Counted from the first letter of the stretch, positions 9,437 through 18,411 are shown. The stretch: DNA of 64,000 bases from Terrisporobacter petrolearius (GCF_032598785.1 NZ_CP102984.1), one strand, 5' to 3'. The notes: a model not told the origin generated them from the letters alone. Numbers and translations: made by a program.

Positions 9437-9898
9437 ATGAGTTTTTTTAGTGGGGAATTAAGAACTTTTGATTTATGCAAAATGAATGAGGAAGTATGTA
9501 AAAAAGCTACTGTGAAAACATGTTATAAGGGTATAAGCACATGTTTAAAGGAAGATGAAAAAAGCAAGCAAATTGAAGAATTATTAAAGTATAAAGGGCA
9601 GATTTACTATTTCTTTGGTAGACGAAATGAACAGTATTTATCATGTATAAATGGTGAAAACTACCTTATTAATGATGAGCCAAAAGAGAATTCACAAGGT
9701 ATTTATATGTCAGATGCATACATCAATGCTTATGAAGATATAAATTTAGGATTTTTAATTTCATGTAATGGTGAAAATATAGAAATACATCCGGCTATAG
9801 AAGGGGAATCTATAGAATGTCGTAGATGCGAAATTGTAGATGATTGTGGGGATTTGAATAAAGAAATGAAAGCTTTTATAAGTAAATACATATTATAA
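9437..9898 (+). CDS. Cysteine-rich hypothetical protein
   Basis: A 153-residue soluble protein that I do not recognise. It has ten or more cysteines: four in the first 35 residues (positions 14, 20, 28, 35), one each in LSCINGEN and ISCNGENIEI, and a C-terminal CRRCEIVDDC cluster. There is no signal peptide or membrane span. The spacing suggests metal binding or a disulfide/redox role, but that is inference. A good AAAGGGG ribosome site and its own terminator show it to be a real monocistronic gene. Confidence 0.7.
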   Translation: MSFFSGELRTFDLCKMNEEVCKKATVKTCYKGISTCLKEDEKSKQIEELLKYKGQIYYFFGRRNEQYLSCINGENYLINDEPKENSQGIYMSDAYINAYEDINLGFLISCNGENIEIHPAIEGESIECRRCEIVDDCGDLNKEMKAFISKYIL

Positions 9899-9904
9899 AA
9901 ACAG

Positions 9905-9938
9905 AGGAATATGGGTTTTGCCATATTCCTTTATTTTA
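9905..9938 (+). terminator. Terminator of the Cys-rich gene
   Basis: AGGAATATGG pairs with CCATATTCCT around a 6-base loop, followed by TTATTTT. Confidence 0.75.
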
Positions 9939-10047
9939 TGGAAAGATAAATAAAGCTATGGGCATAATATATATAAAGTAACTTTATTTAATGATAATCA
10001 TATATAGATAGGTAAAGTATAATTTTTCAAGAAGGGATGCTAAATTT

Positions 10048-11346
10048 ATGGATATATATAATAATTATAATAAATATAGAGATTTATTTATTGGAGTAGA
10101 TAACCCAGTTCAATTGGCTGATGGAAATATGGCTATGCCCATAGGATTTGATAATGGTGCAACTACACCATCATTAAAATCATCATATAAAGAACTATGT
10201 AAAGGATTAATAACATATGGCGCAGTAGCTAGGGGAACTGGGCAGAAAAGTGAAATAACTACTCAAAAGTATGAGGATGCAAGACAAATTATATTAGATT
10301 TTTTTAATGTAGGTAGTGATTCAAAATACACGGCGGTTTTTGGAAAAACTACAACTGAGTGTATGAATTTACTTGCAAATGTGTTAATAAAGAGTAAAGA
10401 TGATAAAATAATTACTACAAGAATGGAACATCATGCAAATGATTTACCATGGAGATATAGTGCTACAGTAGAATATATTGATGTTGATAAAATGGGTAGA
10501 ATAAGTCTAGATGACATAGAATATCAGTTAAAAAGAAATAATGGCAGAATTAAATATGTAACTGTAACAGGTGCATCAAATGTAACTGGATATATAAATC
10601 CTATACATGAAATAGCAAAGATATGTCATAAATATAATGCTAAAATAATAGTAGATGGTGCTCAATTAGTTGCTCATAAAGAAGTAAATATGAAGGGGCA
10701 AAAGCCAGGAGAAGAAATAGACTTTTTAGTTTTTTCTAGTCATAAAACATATTCACCTTATGGAACAGGTGTAATAGTTGGGCTTAAAGAAGATTTATCT
10801 AATATAACTCCATTTTTAAAGGGAGGAGCATGTGTAAAGGCTGTTACAGATTACGAGGTTATATGGGATGAACCACCAGCTTTACATGAAGCAGGTAGTC
10901 CTAACTCATTGGGAGCTATGGCCACAGGTAGAGCATTACAAGAATTAAAGCAAATTGGGTTTGATAACATATATGAACATGAAATGATGTTAAAAAAATT
11001 TATAATTTCAGAAATGAAAAAAATAGATAGAGTTATATTATATGGAGATAATGAAAATATAGATGATCGATTAGGTATTATTGTATTTAATATAGATGGT
11101 GAAAATTATAAGACAATAGGCAAAAGATATGCAGATGAAATGGCAATTGCTTTAAGAACTGGAAAGTTTTGTGCTCACCCATATGTTAATAGATTAATGG
11201 GAGTTAAAGATGAAATTGCATGTGATAATGCTTATAACAATAAACCTACAAATGGAATGTTAAGAGCTAGCTTAGGTCTTTATAATACTGAGGAAGAAGC
11301 AAGGGCATTTATAGCATACACTAAATATTTAGTATCAACTTTATAA
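10048..11346 (+). CDS. Class V aminotransferase, cysteine desulfurase-like
   Basis: A 432-residue PLP enzyme of the SufS/CsdA-type fold: DNGATTPSLKS near the N-terminus, MEHHANDLPWR, the aspartate in IIVDGAQLVAH, the PLP-binding lysine in FSSHKTYSPYGTGV (~residue 234) and LHEAGSPNSLGA. It is likely a cysteine desulfurase or selenocysteine lyase-like enzyme. There are no suf or isc partner genes beside it. CAHPYVNRL near residue 375 may hold the catalytic cysteine, but its position was not verified by alignment. GAAGGGATG precedes the ATG, and a terminator follows. Confidence 0.75.
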   Translation: MDIYNNYNKYRDLFIGVDNPVQLADGNMAMPIGFDNGATTPSLKSSYKELCKGLITYGAVARGTGQKSEITTQKYEDARQIILDFFNVGSDSKYTAVFGKTTTECMNLLANVLIKSKDDKIITTRMEHHANDLPWRYSATVEYIDVDKMGRISLDDIEYQLKRNNGRIKYVTVTGASNVTGYINPIHEIAKICHKYNAKIIVDGAQLVAHKEVNMKGQKPGEEIDFLVFSSHKTYSPYGTGVIVGLKEDLSNITPFLKGGACVKAVTDYEVIWDEPPALHEAGSPNSLGAMATGRALQELKQIGFDNIYEHEMMLKKFIISEMKKIDRVILYGDNENIDDRLGIIVFNIDGENYKTIGKRYADEMAIALRTGKFCAHPYVNRLMGVKDEIACDNAYNNKPTNGMLRASLGLYNTEEEARAFIAYTKYLVSTL

Positions 11347-11359
11347 TTGTTTAGTTTTT

Positions 11360-11397
11360 AAAAGGATAAGTATTTAAAATACTTATCCTTTTTTTAT
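11360..11397 (+). terminator. Terminator of the aminotransferase gene
   Basis: AAAAGGATAAGTATT pairs with AATACTTATCCTTTT around a 3-base loop, followed by a T-run. Confidence 0.85.
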
Positions 11398-11438
11398 TTG
11401 TATATAGTTATTAAAGAAAATAAAATTTTTATGAAAAA

Positions 11439-11491
11439 TAGTTGCAATCACAACTAAATATGTTATACTAGTATAGTTGCATACACAACTA
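11439..11491 (+). promoter_or_regulatory. Promoter with two MarR-type operators
   Basis: Two near-identical 18-bp inverted repeats occupy 11439-11456 and 11474-11491 (TAGTTGCAATCACAACTA and TAGTTGCATACACAACTA). A promoter reads TTGCAA (11442-11447), 16 bases, TATACT (11464-11469). One operator covers the -35 box and the other directly follows the -10 box. Binding by the MarR protein encoded next would block transcription, so auto-repression is inferred. Confidence 0.78.
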
Positions 11492-11513
11492 AATGAAGAA
11501 AGGGGAGAGGTAT

Positions 11514-11942
11514 ATGAAAAAAAATAATTGTGACAATATTGGAAAATATATTTCTCAAATATATAGAAAAGGCCGTATTTTTATAAGCAAAGGCCTTGAG
11601 GAACATAATATAGGTCAAGGTCAGTTCATGTACTTATTAGAACTTTATATGGAAGATGGTAGAAATCAAGAGGAATTAGCTGAAGTCCTTAAAATAGATA
11701 AAGGAACTACAGCAAGAGCTATAAAAAAGTTAGAGGAAAATGGATTTGTAAGAAGACAAAAAGATGAAAATGACAAAAGATCTAATAGGGTTTATTTGAC
11801 TGAAGAAGGAAAAGGAGTAAAGAATGATATATTCTTTATTTTGAATCAATGGGATGAAAAAATGAGCGAGCAATTAAATAAAGAAGAAAGAGAATTAATG
11901 ATAAAACTACTTAAAAGAGTTTGCTCTAATATAAATATATAG
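11514..11942 (+). CDS. MarR family transcriptional regulator
   Basis: A 142-residue winged-helix protein. The HTH core is QEELAEVLKIDKGTTARAIK and the wing is VRRQKDENDKRSNRVYLTEEG, both classic MarR features. The start at 11514 is chosen because GGGGAGAGG sits just ahead; the upstream ATG at 11493 would place that ribosome site inside the gene. It is followed 11 bases later by a MATE exporter. With the paired operators upstream this looks like a self-regulated efflux unit. Confidence 0.9.
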   Translation: MKKNNCDNIGKYISQIYRKGRIFISKGLEEHNIGQGQFMYLLELYMEDGRNQEELAEVLKIDKGTTARAIKKLEENGFVRRQKDENDKRSNRVYLTEEGKGVKNDIFFILNQWDEKMSEQLNKEERELMIKLLKRVCSNINI

Positions 11943-11953
11943 GAGGAAAATAC

Positions 11954-13321
11954 ATGAATAAAAATCAGGTAGAATTAGGAACACAATCAGTTGGAAAATT
12001 ATTATTAAAATATTCTGTACCAGCTATAATAGGAATGATGGTAAATGCATTTTATAATGTGGTGGATAGAATATTTATAGGAAATATACCTGAAGTAGGC
12101 TCAATGGCTATAGCTGGACTTGGTGTTACAATGCCTATACTCACAATAGCACTAGCATTTGGGATGCTTGTTGGTATAGGTTCGGCAACAAATGTTTCTA
12201 TAAAATTAGGACAAGGCAAAAAAGAAGAAGCACAAAATATAATAGGTACAGGTATGTTATTATCAGTAGTATTAGGTGTTACACTTACTGTATTAGGACT
12301 TATATTTTCAAAACAGATACTAATATTATTTGGTGCTAGTGAGGCAACTTTATATTACGCAAAATCATATACAGATATAATTATTGTAGGAACAACATTC
12401 TCTATAATGGCCATGTTCTTTAACAATGTTATTAGAGGAGATGGAAAGCCTATATTATCAGCAATTATAATGACAGTTGGATGCGTTGCAAATATAGTAT
12501 TAGATGCATTATTTATTTTTAAATTTAATATGGGAATCAAAGGTGCAGCAACTGCAACAATAATATCACAAGCTATAACAGCTATGTGGGGACTTTCATA
12601 TTATTTAAGAAAAAAATCTAATTTAGAATTTAAGTTATCAACTGTTAGATTAAATAAAAATGCAGCAAAATCTATTTTAGCAATAGGTGTATCTCCATTT
12701 GCAATTCAGCTTGCAGCAAGTTTGGTTCAAGTTATAAGTAACCAAAGTCTAAAAATTTATGGTGGAGATTTAGCAATAGGTGCTATGGCTACGATAAGTT
12801 CAATTTCAATGATATTTTTAATGCCTTCATTTGGAATAAGTCAAGGTATGCAACCAATAGTTGGATTTAACTATGGTGCTAAAAAATTTGACAGAGCAAA
12901 AAAAGCATTACAAATATGTTTAATAGCATCTACATGTATATTTGTTATAGGTGCAATGATAATAAATATAGCACCAGAGTTTTTAGTAGGAATGTTTAAT
13001 AGTGATCCAGAGCTTATGGGTATAACAATAAATGGACTTAAAAAATACACAATGACGCTACCAATACTAAGTGTGGGAATTATAGGTACAAACTACATTC
13101 AATCAATTGGTAAGGCAAAAATGTCAATACTACTTAGCTTACTAAGACAATGTATATTCTTAATACCTTTAATAATTGTATTACCAAAGTTCTTAGGATT
13201 AGATGGCATCTGGTTCTCACAACCAGTAGCTGATATTATTGCTATAGTTATAATAGCATCAGTATTAGTTAAGGAAGTAAAAAGTTACACTAAAGTAAAT
13301 AAAGAAAAAGCAGTAGCTTAA
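11954..13321 (+). CDS. MATE family multidrug exporter
   Basis: A 455-residue protein with about twelve membrane spans in two similar halves. Typical MATE segments include MVNAFYNVVDRIFIG near the start, FNNVIRGDGKP in the first half and FGISQGMQPIVGFNYGAKK in the second. It belongs to the MepA/NorM-like group, which exports cationic drugs in exchange for Na+ or H+. It is co-transcribed with the MarR gene, has an AGGAGG site 6 bases before its ATG, and ends at a terminator. Confidence 0.92.
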   Translation: MNKNQVELGTQSVGKLLLKYSVPAIIGMMVNAFYNVVDRIFIGNIPEVGSMAIAGLGVTMPILTIALAFGMLVGIGSATNVSIKLGQGKKEEAQNIIGTGMLLSVVLGVTLTVLGLIFSKQILILFGASEATLYYAKSYTDIIIVGTTFSIMAMFFNNVIRGDGKPILSAIIMTVGCVANIVLDALFIFKFNMGIKGAATATIISQAITAMWGLSYYLRKKSNLEFKLSTVRLNKNAAKSILAIGVSPFAIQLAASLVQVISNQSLKIYGGDLAIGAMATISSISMIFLMPSFGISQGMQPIVGFNYGAKKFDRAKKALQICLIASTCIFVIGAMIINIAPEFLVGMFNSDPELMGITINGLKKYTMTLPILSVGIIGTNYIQSIGKAKMSILLSLLRQCIFLIPLIIVLPKFLGLDGIWFSQPVADIIAIVIIASVLVKEVKSYTKVNKEKAVA

Positions 13322-13328
13322 ATATAAA

Positions 13329-13361
13329 AGTCGGCATTAATTAGTAATGCTGACTTTTTTG
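13329..13361 (+). terminator. Terminator of the marR-MATE operon
   Basis: AGTCGGCATT pairs with AATGCTGACT around a 7-base loop, then six T. Confidence 0.85.
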
Positions 13362-13424
13362 TTTTGAATAATATTAATTAGACAATTATAATAATAAGAG
13401 ATGTATGAAATTAAGGAGATAAAA

Positions 13425-14876
13425 ATGAATAATAATTTTGAAAATTTTAATATAGATAAAAAGATAATAAAGTCATTAAATAACTTAAATTATAAAAAAC
13501 CTTCAAAAGTTCAAATTGAAGTTATTCCTAGTTTATTGGAAAAAACAGATGTAATAGTAAAATCTAAAACAGGAAGCGGAAAAACAGCATCTTTTGCCAT
13601 ACCAATGGTAGAAAAAATTGATATATATAATAACAAAGTACAAGGATTAATAGTAGCTCCAACGAGAGAGTTAGCATTACAAATTAAAGAGGAAATACAA
13701 AATATAGGAAGAATGAAAAAAGTTAGATGTAGTGCAATATTTGGAAAGCAACCACTAAGGGAGCAAGTAACAGAGTTAAAGCAAAGGGTTCATATAGTAG
13801 TCGCTACACCTGGAAGAATAATTGATCATATTGGTAGAGGAACTATTGATTTAAGTAATATAAAATATTTTGTAATCGATGAAGCTGATAAAATGTTACA
13901 TAAAAGCTTTGTTGACGATATGGAATTTATACTGAGTAAATTACCTAAAAGATCATGTAAGGGTATGTTTTCAGCAACTATAGATGACAATATAAATTTA
14001 ATTTGTAATAAATATATGGAAAATCCACTTATGATAGATATTAAAGATGATGAAAAAATAAAAAAACAAATTAGTGAATATTTTATTAAAAGGGAAGAAA
14101 ATGATAAGTATGAATTGTTAAAAAGAATTATTTATAAGGAATGTCCAAAATCTTTAATCATTTTTGCAAATACAAGAAATAAAGTAGATGAAATTTACAA
14201 AAATATGAAAAAAGACAAGTTCTCTGTTGGAGTAATACATGGTGATATGTCTCAGGATAAAAGATTATTTATCATCAAAGATTTTAAAAATAATAAATTT
14301 AATATATTAGTAAGTAGTGATATTACAGCTAGGGGTATTCATATTGAAGATATTTCTCTGGTAATAAATTATGATGTTCCAGGGGACAAAGAAAACTATG
14401 TTCATAGGATAGGAAGAACAGGAAGGGTAGATAAATGGGGAAAAGCTATTACAATAGTTTCACCTAGAGAGGAAAAATATCTTCAGGAAATAGAAGAATA
14501 TACGCAAGATAAAATACAAGAAATAGAAAGTATTGATGACAACGAAGTGAATATGGGCAAAATTAAATTTACTAAACAACAAAATAGTTTATTAAACAAT
14601 AAAAGAAATAAAAAAGAAGAAGTTAAAAATTTAAATGAGGAAATAACTAAAGTTTACTTGAATGTTGGAAAGAAGAAAAAAATAAGAGTTATAGATATAG
14701 TTGGAGCATTTAGTAATATTGAAGGAATAAATAATGAGGATATTGGTGTAATTGAAGTAAAAGATACATGCTCTTATGTAGACATTTTAAACTATAAAGG
14801 GAAATCATTTTTAAAAAATTATAAGGAAATTATGATTAAGAAAAAGCAGGTAAAGGTTAAGAGAGATAATTCATAG
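13425..14876 (+). CDS. dbpA: DEAD-box RNA helicase with DbpA-type C-terminal domain
   Basis: A 483-residue helicase. In order: Q-motif region (KPSKVQIEVIPS), Walker A SKTGSGKT, PTRELALQ, TPGR, the DEAD box in VIDEADKM, SATID, and the second RecA domain with ARGIHIEDISLVINYD and HRIGRTGR. Residues ~410-483 resemble the DbpA/YxiN RNA-binding domain, which targets hairpin 92 of 23S rRNA, so a 50S-assembly role is likely. The start at 13425 follows AAGGAGAT; the earlier ATG at 13401 lacks such a site. Confidence 0.85.
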   Translation: MNNNFENFNIDKKIIKSLNNLNYKKPSKVQIEVIPSLLEKTDVIVKSKTGSGKTASFAIPMVEKIDIYNNKVQGLIVAPTRELALQIKEEIQNIGRMKKVRCSAIFGKQPLREQVTELKQRVHIVVATPGRIIDHIGRGTIDLSNIKYFVIDEADKMLHKSFVDDMEFILSKLPKRSCKGMFSATIDDNINLICNKYMENPLMIDIKDDEKIKKQISEYFIKREENDKYELLKRIIYKECPKSLIIFANTRNKVDEIYKNMKKDKFSVGVIHGDMSQDKRLFIIKDFKNNKFNILVSSDITARGIHIEDISLVINYDVPGDKENYVHRIGRTGRVDKWGKAITIVSPREEKYLQEIEEYTQDKIQEIESIDDNEVNMGKIKFTKQQNSLLNNKRNKKEEVKNLNEEITKVYLNVGKKKKIRVIDIVGAFSNIEGINNEDIGVIEVKDTCSYVDILNYKGKSFLKNYKEIMIKKKQVKVKRDNS

Positions 14877-14947
14877 GATTAACTAGGCTAATTATTTTTT
14901 AAAATTAAGAAGAATTTATTAAAAGAGGCATATTTATATAAAACTTA

Positions 14948-14978
14948 TTGACTTGAACCTTACGTATACCAATACAAT
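14948..14978 (+). promoter_or_regulatory. MerR-type promoter with 19-bp spacer
   Basis: TTGACT (14948-14953) and TACAAT (14973-14978) are separated by 19 bases instead of 17. The long spacer is typical of promoters activated by MerR-family proteins. The regulator gene directly downstream is the likely target, implying autoregulation. Confidence 0.6.
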
Positions 14979-15010
14979 TTATGTAAAATAAGTAGTAAGG
15001 AGTGAATAAT

Positions 15011-15898
15011 ATGCAAATAAATCAAGTTGTTCAAGTTGTTGATTTGACAAAGCGTGCAATTAAATATTACGAGGAGCAAGGACTTTTATCAGTAAGTAAA
15101 GATAAAAATGGATATAGAAACTATACTGAAGAAGATATAAAAATTTTAAAAGAAATTTCTGTTTATAGAAAGTTGGGGATTAGCATAAAGGACATTAAGA
15201 TTCTACTTGAAAGTAAGGATAAGCAATTCTTAGAAAATATATATAAAGAGAAAATAAGCAAGCTTGAAGATTATAAGAAGGAAGCCGAATCTTTAAAAAA
15301 ATTTATTGATAACAATGACGTGGAAGAAATATACGAAAACTTAGATTATGAAACTTTAGGAAAAGCAATACAAGATATGATTCCAGGATTCTATGGATAT
15401 TATTTTATGAATCATTTTATGCCTTATTTACAAATAAAAGTTGAAACAAAAGAGCAAAAGGATGCATATAAGAGAATAATTGAATTTTGGGATAATGCAG
15501 AAATTAAAATACCTTTATTGATAAAAATTAACAGTTTTATTATGTATAAATTATTAGCTAAACAGGATATGAGAAAAATGGTAGAACAGATGGATGCTAA
15601 GACTAAAGAATATACAAATATAAATGTTGAAGGATATGAAAAGTTAAAAGAACAGACTGCAAAAGGTGTTAAAATAAAAAATAGTTTCTTTTTTAAATAT
15701 CATCCTGCATTTATTTCACAGAGAAAGTTTATGCAGCGTTTACAAGATAGTGGTTATAACGATATATTTATTCCTAATATGATTTTATTATCACCTAAGT
15801 ATAAAGAATATCATGAAGCTTTAACAAAAATTAATAAACGTATTTGCAATGATCTGGGATTGCATTACGATTCAAAATACAATTTAATTATGAAATGA
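15011..15898 (+). CDS. MerR family transcriptional regulator with effector domain
   Basis: About 295 residues. The N-terminal MerR winged helix (residues ~1-70) shows TKRAIKYYEEQGLL and KNGYRNYTEEDI; a coiled segment (~70-105) follows, then a ~190-residue domain with many aromatic residues (FYGYYFMNHFMPYL) that I cannot assign but that is probably a ligand-binding domain. AAGGAG lies 8 bases before ATG 15011. No drug pump or target gene adjoins it, so its effector is unknown. It is monocistronic with its own terminator. Confidence 0.8.
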   Translation: MQINQVVQVVDLTKRAIKYYEEQGLLSVSKDKNGYRNYTEEDIKILKEISVYRKLGISIKDIKILLESKDKQFLENIYKEKISKLEDYKKEAESLKKFIDNNDVEEIYENLDYETLGKAIQDMIPGFYGYYFMNHFMPYLQIKVETKEQKDAYKRIIEFWDNAEIKIPLLIKINSFIMYKLLAKQDMRKMVEQMDAKTKEYTNINVEGYEKLKEQTAKGVKIKNSFFFKYHPAFISQRKFMQRLQDSGYNDIFIPNMILLSPKYKEYHEALTKINKRICNDLGLHYDSKYNLIMK

Positions 15899-15900
15899 TA

Positions 15901-15931
15901 AAAATAGGAGTAGCTTTACTCCTATTTTTTA
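15901..15931 (+). terminator. Terminator of the MerR gene
   Basis: AATAGGAGTA pairs with TTACTCCTATT around a short loop, then six T. Confidence 0.85.
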
Positions 15932-15970
15932 GGTACAAATTTTTAATAAAATAAAAAACATAAAATATAT

Positions 15971-15997
15971 TGTAACAAAATGTGATTTATAGTCACT
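15971..15997 (+). promoter_or_regulatory. Candidate ECF-sigma promoter
   Basis: TGTAAC at 15971-15976 and GTCACT at 15992-15997 are spaced 15 bases apart, resembling the AAC...GTC pattern of ECF promoters. It lies 22 bases before the ECF sigma gene, so autoregulation is inferred from pattern alone. Confidence 0.45.
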
Positions 15998-16018
15998 AAT
16001 AATATGAAAGGAGGATTT

Positions 16019-16519
16019 ATGTTAATTATTAGAAATATATATGAAGAATATAAACATGATGTTTTTATATATCTTGTAAATTTAACAAATGATGCCTCTC
16101 TTTCTGAAGATTTAGTGTCAGAAACTTTCTTAAGTGCAATTAAGTCAATACATAGATTTAAAGGAGAATCCAGTATTAAAACATGGCTTTTTTCCATAGC
16201 TAGAAACAAATGGTACGAATATCTTAGGAAAAAAAAATCTACGATTTCTCTAGATGATTTGGCTTATAAGTATATTGTAAGTGAATGTAACTTAGAAGAA
16301 GAAGCTATACATAAAGATATTTCAAAGAAAATATTATATTTACTTGATAAGGAACAAAAAAGAACGAAAGATATTGTACTTATGAGAGTAGAGGGATATT
16401 CTTATTTAGAAATATCACAAAAACATGAAATATCAGAAAGTTCAGCAAGAGTTATTGATTATCGTGCTAAAAAGAAGATAAAAGATATATTAATAAAGGA
16501 GGGAACTGTTCATGAATAA
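16019..16519 (+). CDS. ECF-type RNA polymerase sigma factor
   Basis: A 166-residue sigma-70 family protein with region 2 (residues ~5-70: AEDLVSETF-like LSEDLVSETFLSAIKSIHRF and TWLFSIARNKWYEYLR) and region 4 (~110-160: IVLMRVEGYSYLEISQKHEIS). The start at 16019 follows AAAGGAGG; the ATG at 16004 is upstream of that site. Its end overlaps the next gene by 8 bases, and that gene encodes a zinc-finger anti-sigma factor, the standard pairing. It probably controls an envelope-stress response. Confidence 0.9.
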   Translation: MLIIRNIYEEYKHDVFIYLVNLTNDASLSEDLVSETFLSAIKSIHRFKGESSIKTWLFSIARNKWYEYLRKKKSTISLDDLAYKYIVSECNLEEEAIHKDISKKILYLLDKEQKRTKDIVLMRVEGYSYLEISQKHEISESSARVIDYRAKKKIKDILIKEGTVHE

Positions 16520-17069
16520 AATATCCTGTGATATTTGTGGAGATTTAGTACCGCTTGTAAAAGATGGTATTGCAAGTGAAGATAGTTGTAATGCTGTTAT
16601 AAAACATACTAATGAGTGTGAAGCATGTAATTTGTTATTTAATGAGTTTGAAGAAATAAATAAAATAAATAAAGAAAATATTAAAATGAATGATAAAAAA
16701 ATTATTTCAAAAATAAAAAATCAGCTTGTAATCGGAGCTATGGTAATGATTATATTAGGATCATTTATAGGCGTAGGAATTTCTGAAAGTGAATGGATGT
16801 TTTATAACATAATTATTATGCCCATTGTTGGTGGATTGGGATATTATGCTTTTAATAAAAAATCATATATGGTTCCTATAGGAATATTTATGCTTACGTA
16901 TATATGGAATTTGATAAAATATATTATTGAAGGTGTGATCACGGTAGAAGATATGAGTTCAATAATAGTAGTACCAGCCACATGGGCAGTCATATACACT
17001 GGTCTTTGTGCTCTAGGTGTTTTAATTGGATTTTTACTTTATATTGCATTTAAAAAGGAGAATAAGTAG
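16512..17069 (+). CDS. Membrane-anchored zinc-finger anti-sigma factor
   Basis: A 185-residue protein. The cytoplasmic N-terminus has CDICGDLVP and the H-x3-C-x2-C anti-sigma zinc motif (HTNECEAC, residues ~36-43). Four hydrophobic segments follow (around 75-95, 97-115, 120-140 and 155-180). It should hold the preceding ECF sigma factor at the membrane. The overlap of the start with the sigma stop indicates translational coupling. Confidence 0.85.
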   Translation: MNKISCDICGDLVPLVKDGIASEDSCNAVIKHTNECEACNLLFNEFEEINKINKENIKMNDKKIISKIKNQLVIGAMVMIILGSFIGVGISESEWMFYNIIIMPIVGGLGYYAFNKKSYMVPIGIFMLTYIWNLIKYIIEGVITVEDMSSIIVVPATWAVIYTGLCALGVLIGFLLYIAFKKENK

Positions 17070-17070
17070 T

Positions 17071-17907
17071 ATGAAAAAATTGGTGAAAATTTTGGCTGGA
17101 ATAACGGCATTTGTTTTAATTGGAGGAATACTTTGGTTTGCCAATAGTCTTTTGGGAAATCCTATTTCTAAGGCACTGGCAAATAATACAGCAAAAAAAT
17201 ATGTGGCTGAAAACTATTCTGATATGAAATTAGACATATCAGAAGTATCTTATAGTTTTAAAGATGGAGGATATTATGCAGATATAAAATCGCCTACAAG
17301 TAAAGATACATATTTCACTATAAGTATTTCACCTTTAGGTAAAATAGGATATGACTCTTATGAAGATAACGTAGCAAAAAAAATTAATACGTATAGAAGA
17401 TTGGATGAATCTTATAGTGCTAAAATTAAAGATGTTTTTGAAAATAAAGATTTTACATATAAAAGTGATATTGCTTTTGGAGAACTAAAAGAAATGCCCT
17501 CAGAGTATTTAGATAGGGAATATACTGATTTTGGACCTTCATATGGGGTGGATTTAAGTGAATTAGAACTTGATAAAAATTACGATATAAATGAAATAGG
17601 CAAAAAATCTGGTCATATTGTTTTTTATGCACAAGACAAAGAAATAAGTATAAAAAGAGCCTGCGAAATTTTACTTGATCTAAAAAGAATTTTAGATGAT
17701 AGGAATGTATCATTCTATGCAATTGATTTTACTCTTGAAAAAGATCATAAACAGGATGAAAATGTAAATCCTAATGAGGAGTCTATTAATATACAAGAAT
17801 TTTTATATAGTGATATTTATGAAAAAGGATTGGAAAAACGTATAAAAGATGCTTCTGATAAGTTACAAAAACATTATAAACAACAAGATAAAATAAAGCA
17901 GCAATAG
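17071..17907 (+). CDS. YfjL-like membrane-anchored protein
   Basis: A 278-residue protein with an N-terminal hydrophobic anchor (ILAGITAFVLIGGILWFAN) and an outside domain rich in Tyr, Asp and Lys. The segment GNPISKALANNTAKKYVAENY and the later GGYYADIKSPTSKDTYF recall the YfjL-like family of Firmicutes, whose function is unknown. It is the third gene of the sigma/anti-sigma unit (GGAG site, adjacent to the stop), so it may be a regulon product or sensor. The family match is from memory. Confidence 0.65.
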   Translation: MKKLVKILAGITAFVLIGGILWFANSLLGNPISKALANNTAKKYVAENYSDMKLDISEVSYSFKDGGYYADIKSPTSKDTYFTISISPLGKIGYDSYEDNVAKKINTYRRLDESYSAKIKDVFENKDFTYKSDIAFGELKEMPSEYLDREYTDFGPSYGVDLSELELDKNYDINEIGKKSGHIVFYAQDKEISIKRACEILLDLKRILDDRNVSFYAIDFTLEKDHKQDENVNPNEESINIQEFLYSDIYEKGLEKRIKDASDKLQKHYKQQDKIKQQ

Positions 17908-17938
17908 GTGGAAGAGATTGAAGTACAGGAGGAATAAA

Positions 17939-18406
17939 TTGAAAGAAGGGTATAAGGTAGGAATCATTTCAGACACTCATGGATTATTACGAGAAGAAGT
18001 AATCAATTATTTGAAAAAGTGTGACTATATAGTACATGGTGGAGATATTAACTCAAAGGATGTTTTAAAGGAATTGCAAAACATAGCACCTGTATATGTG
18101 GTGAGAGGTAATAATGATAAAGGTGAGTGGGCAGAAGAACTTCCAAAAGAATTATATTTTAATATAGGAAATATTAAATTTTATATGGTTCATAATAAAA
18201 AAGATATTTTGTCAAATTTGAAGTCTGTTCATGTAATTATTTTTGGACATTCTCATAAATATTTCTGCGAAAAAATAGAAGATATACTTTGGTTAAATCC
18301 AGGTAGTTGTGGTAAAAGACGATTTAATTTGCATATAAACTTTATAATTATGACTATTGAAAATGATAGTTACAATATAGAGAAAATTGATATTATATTT
18401 AACTAG
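17939..18406 (+). CDS. MJ0936/YfcE-type metallophosphoesterase
   Basis: About 155 residues with the calcineurin-like metal motifs in order: GIISDTHG, HGGDI, RGNND, HNKK (where related proteins have GH/H) and FGHSHK, then NPGSCGKRR. The family hydrolyses phosphodiesters with Mn2+. The chosen start is the TTG at 17939, because AGGAGG lies 6 bases before it; the TTG at 17918 has no ribosome site. It follows the YfjL-like gene by 31 bases and may share its transcript. Confidence 0.85.
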   Translation: MKEGYKVGIISDTHGLLREEVINYLKKCDYIVHGGDINSKDVLKELQNIAPVYVVRGNNDKGEWAEELPKELYFNIGNIKFYMVHNKKDILSNLKSVHVIIFGHSHKYFCEKIEDILWLNPGSCGKRRFNLHINFIIMTIENDSYNIEKIDIIFN

Positions 18407-18411
18407 TATAA

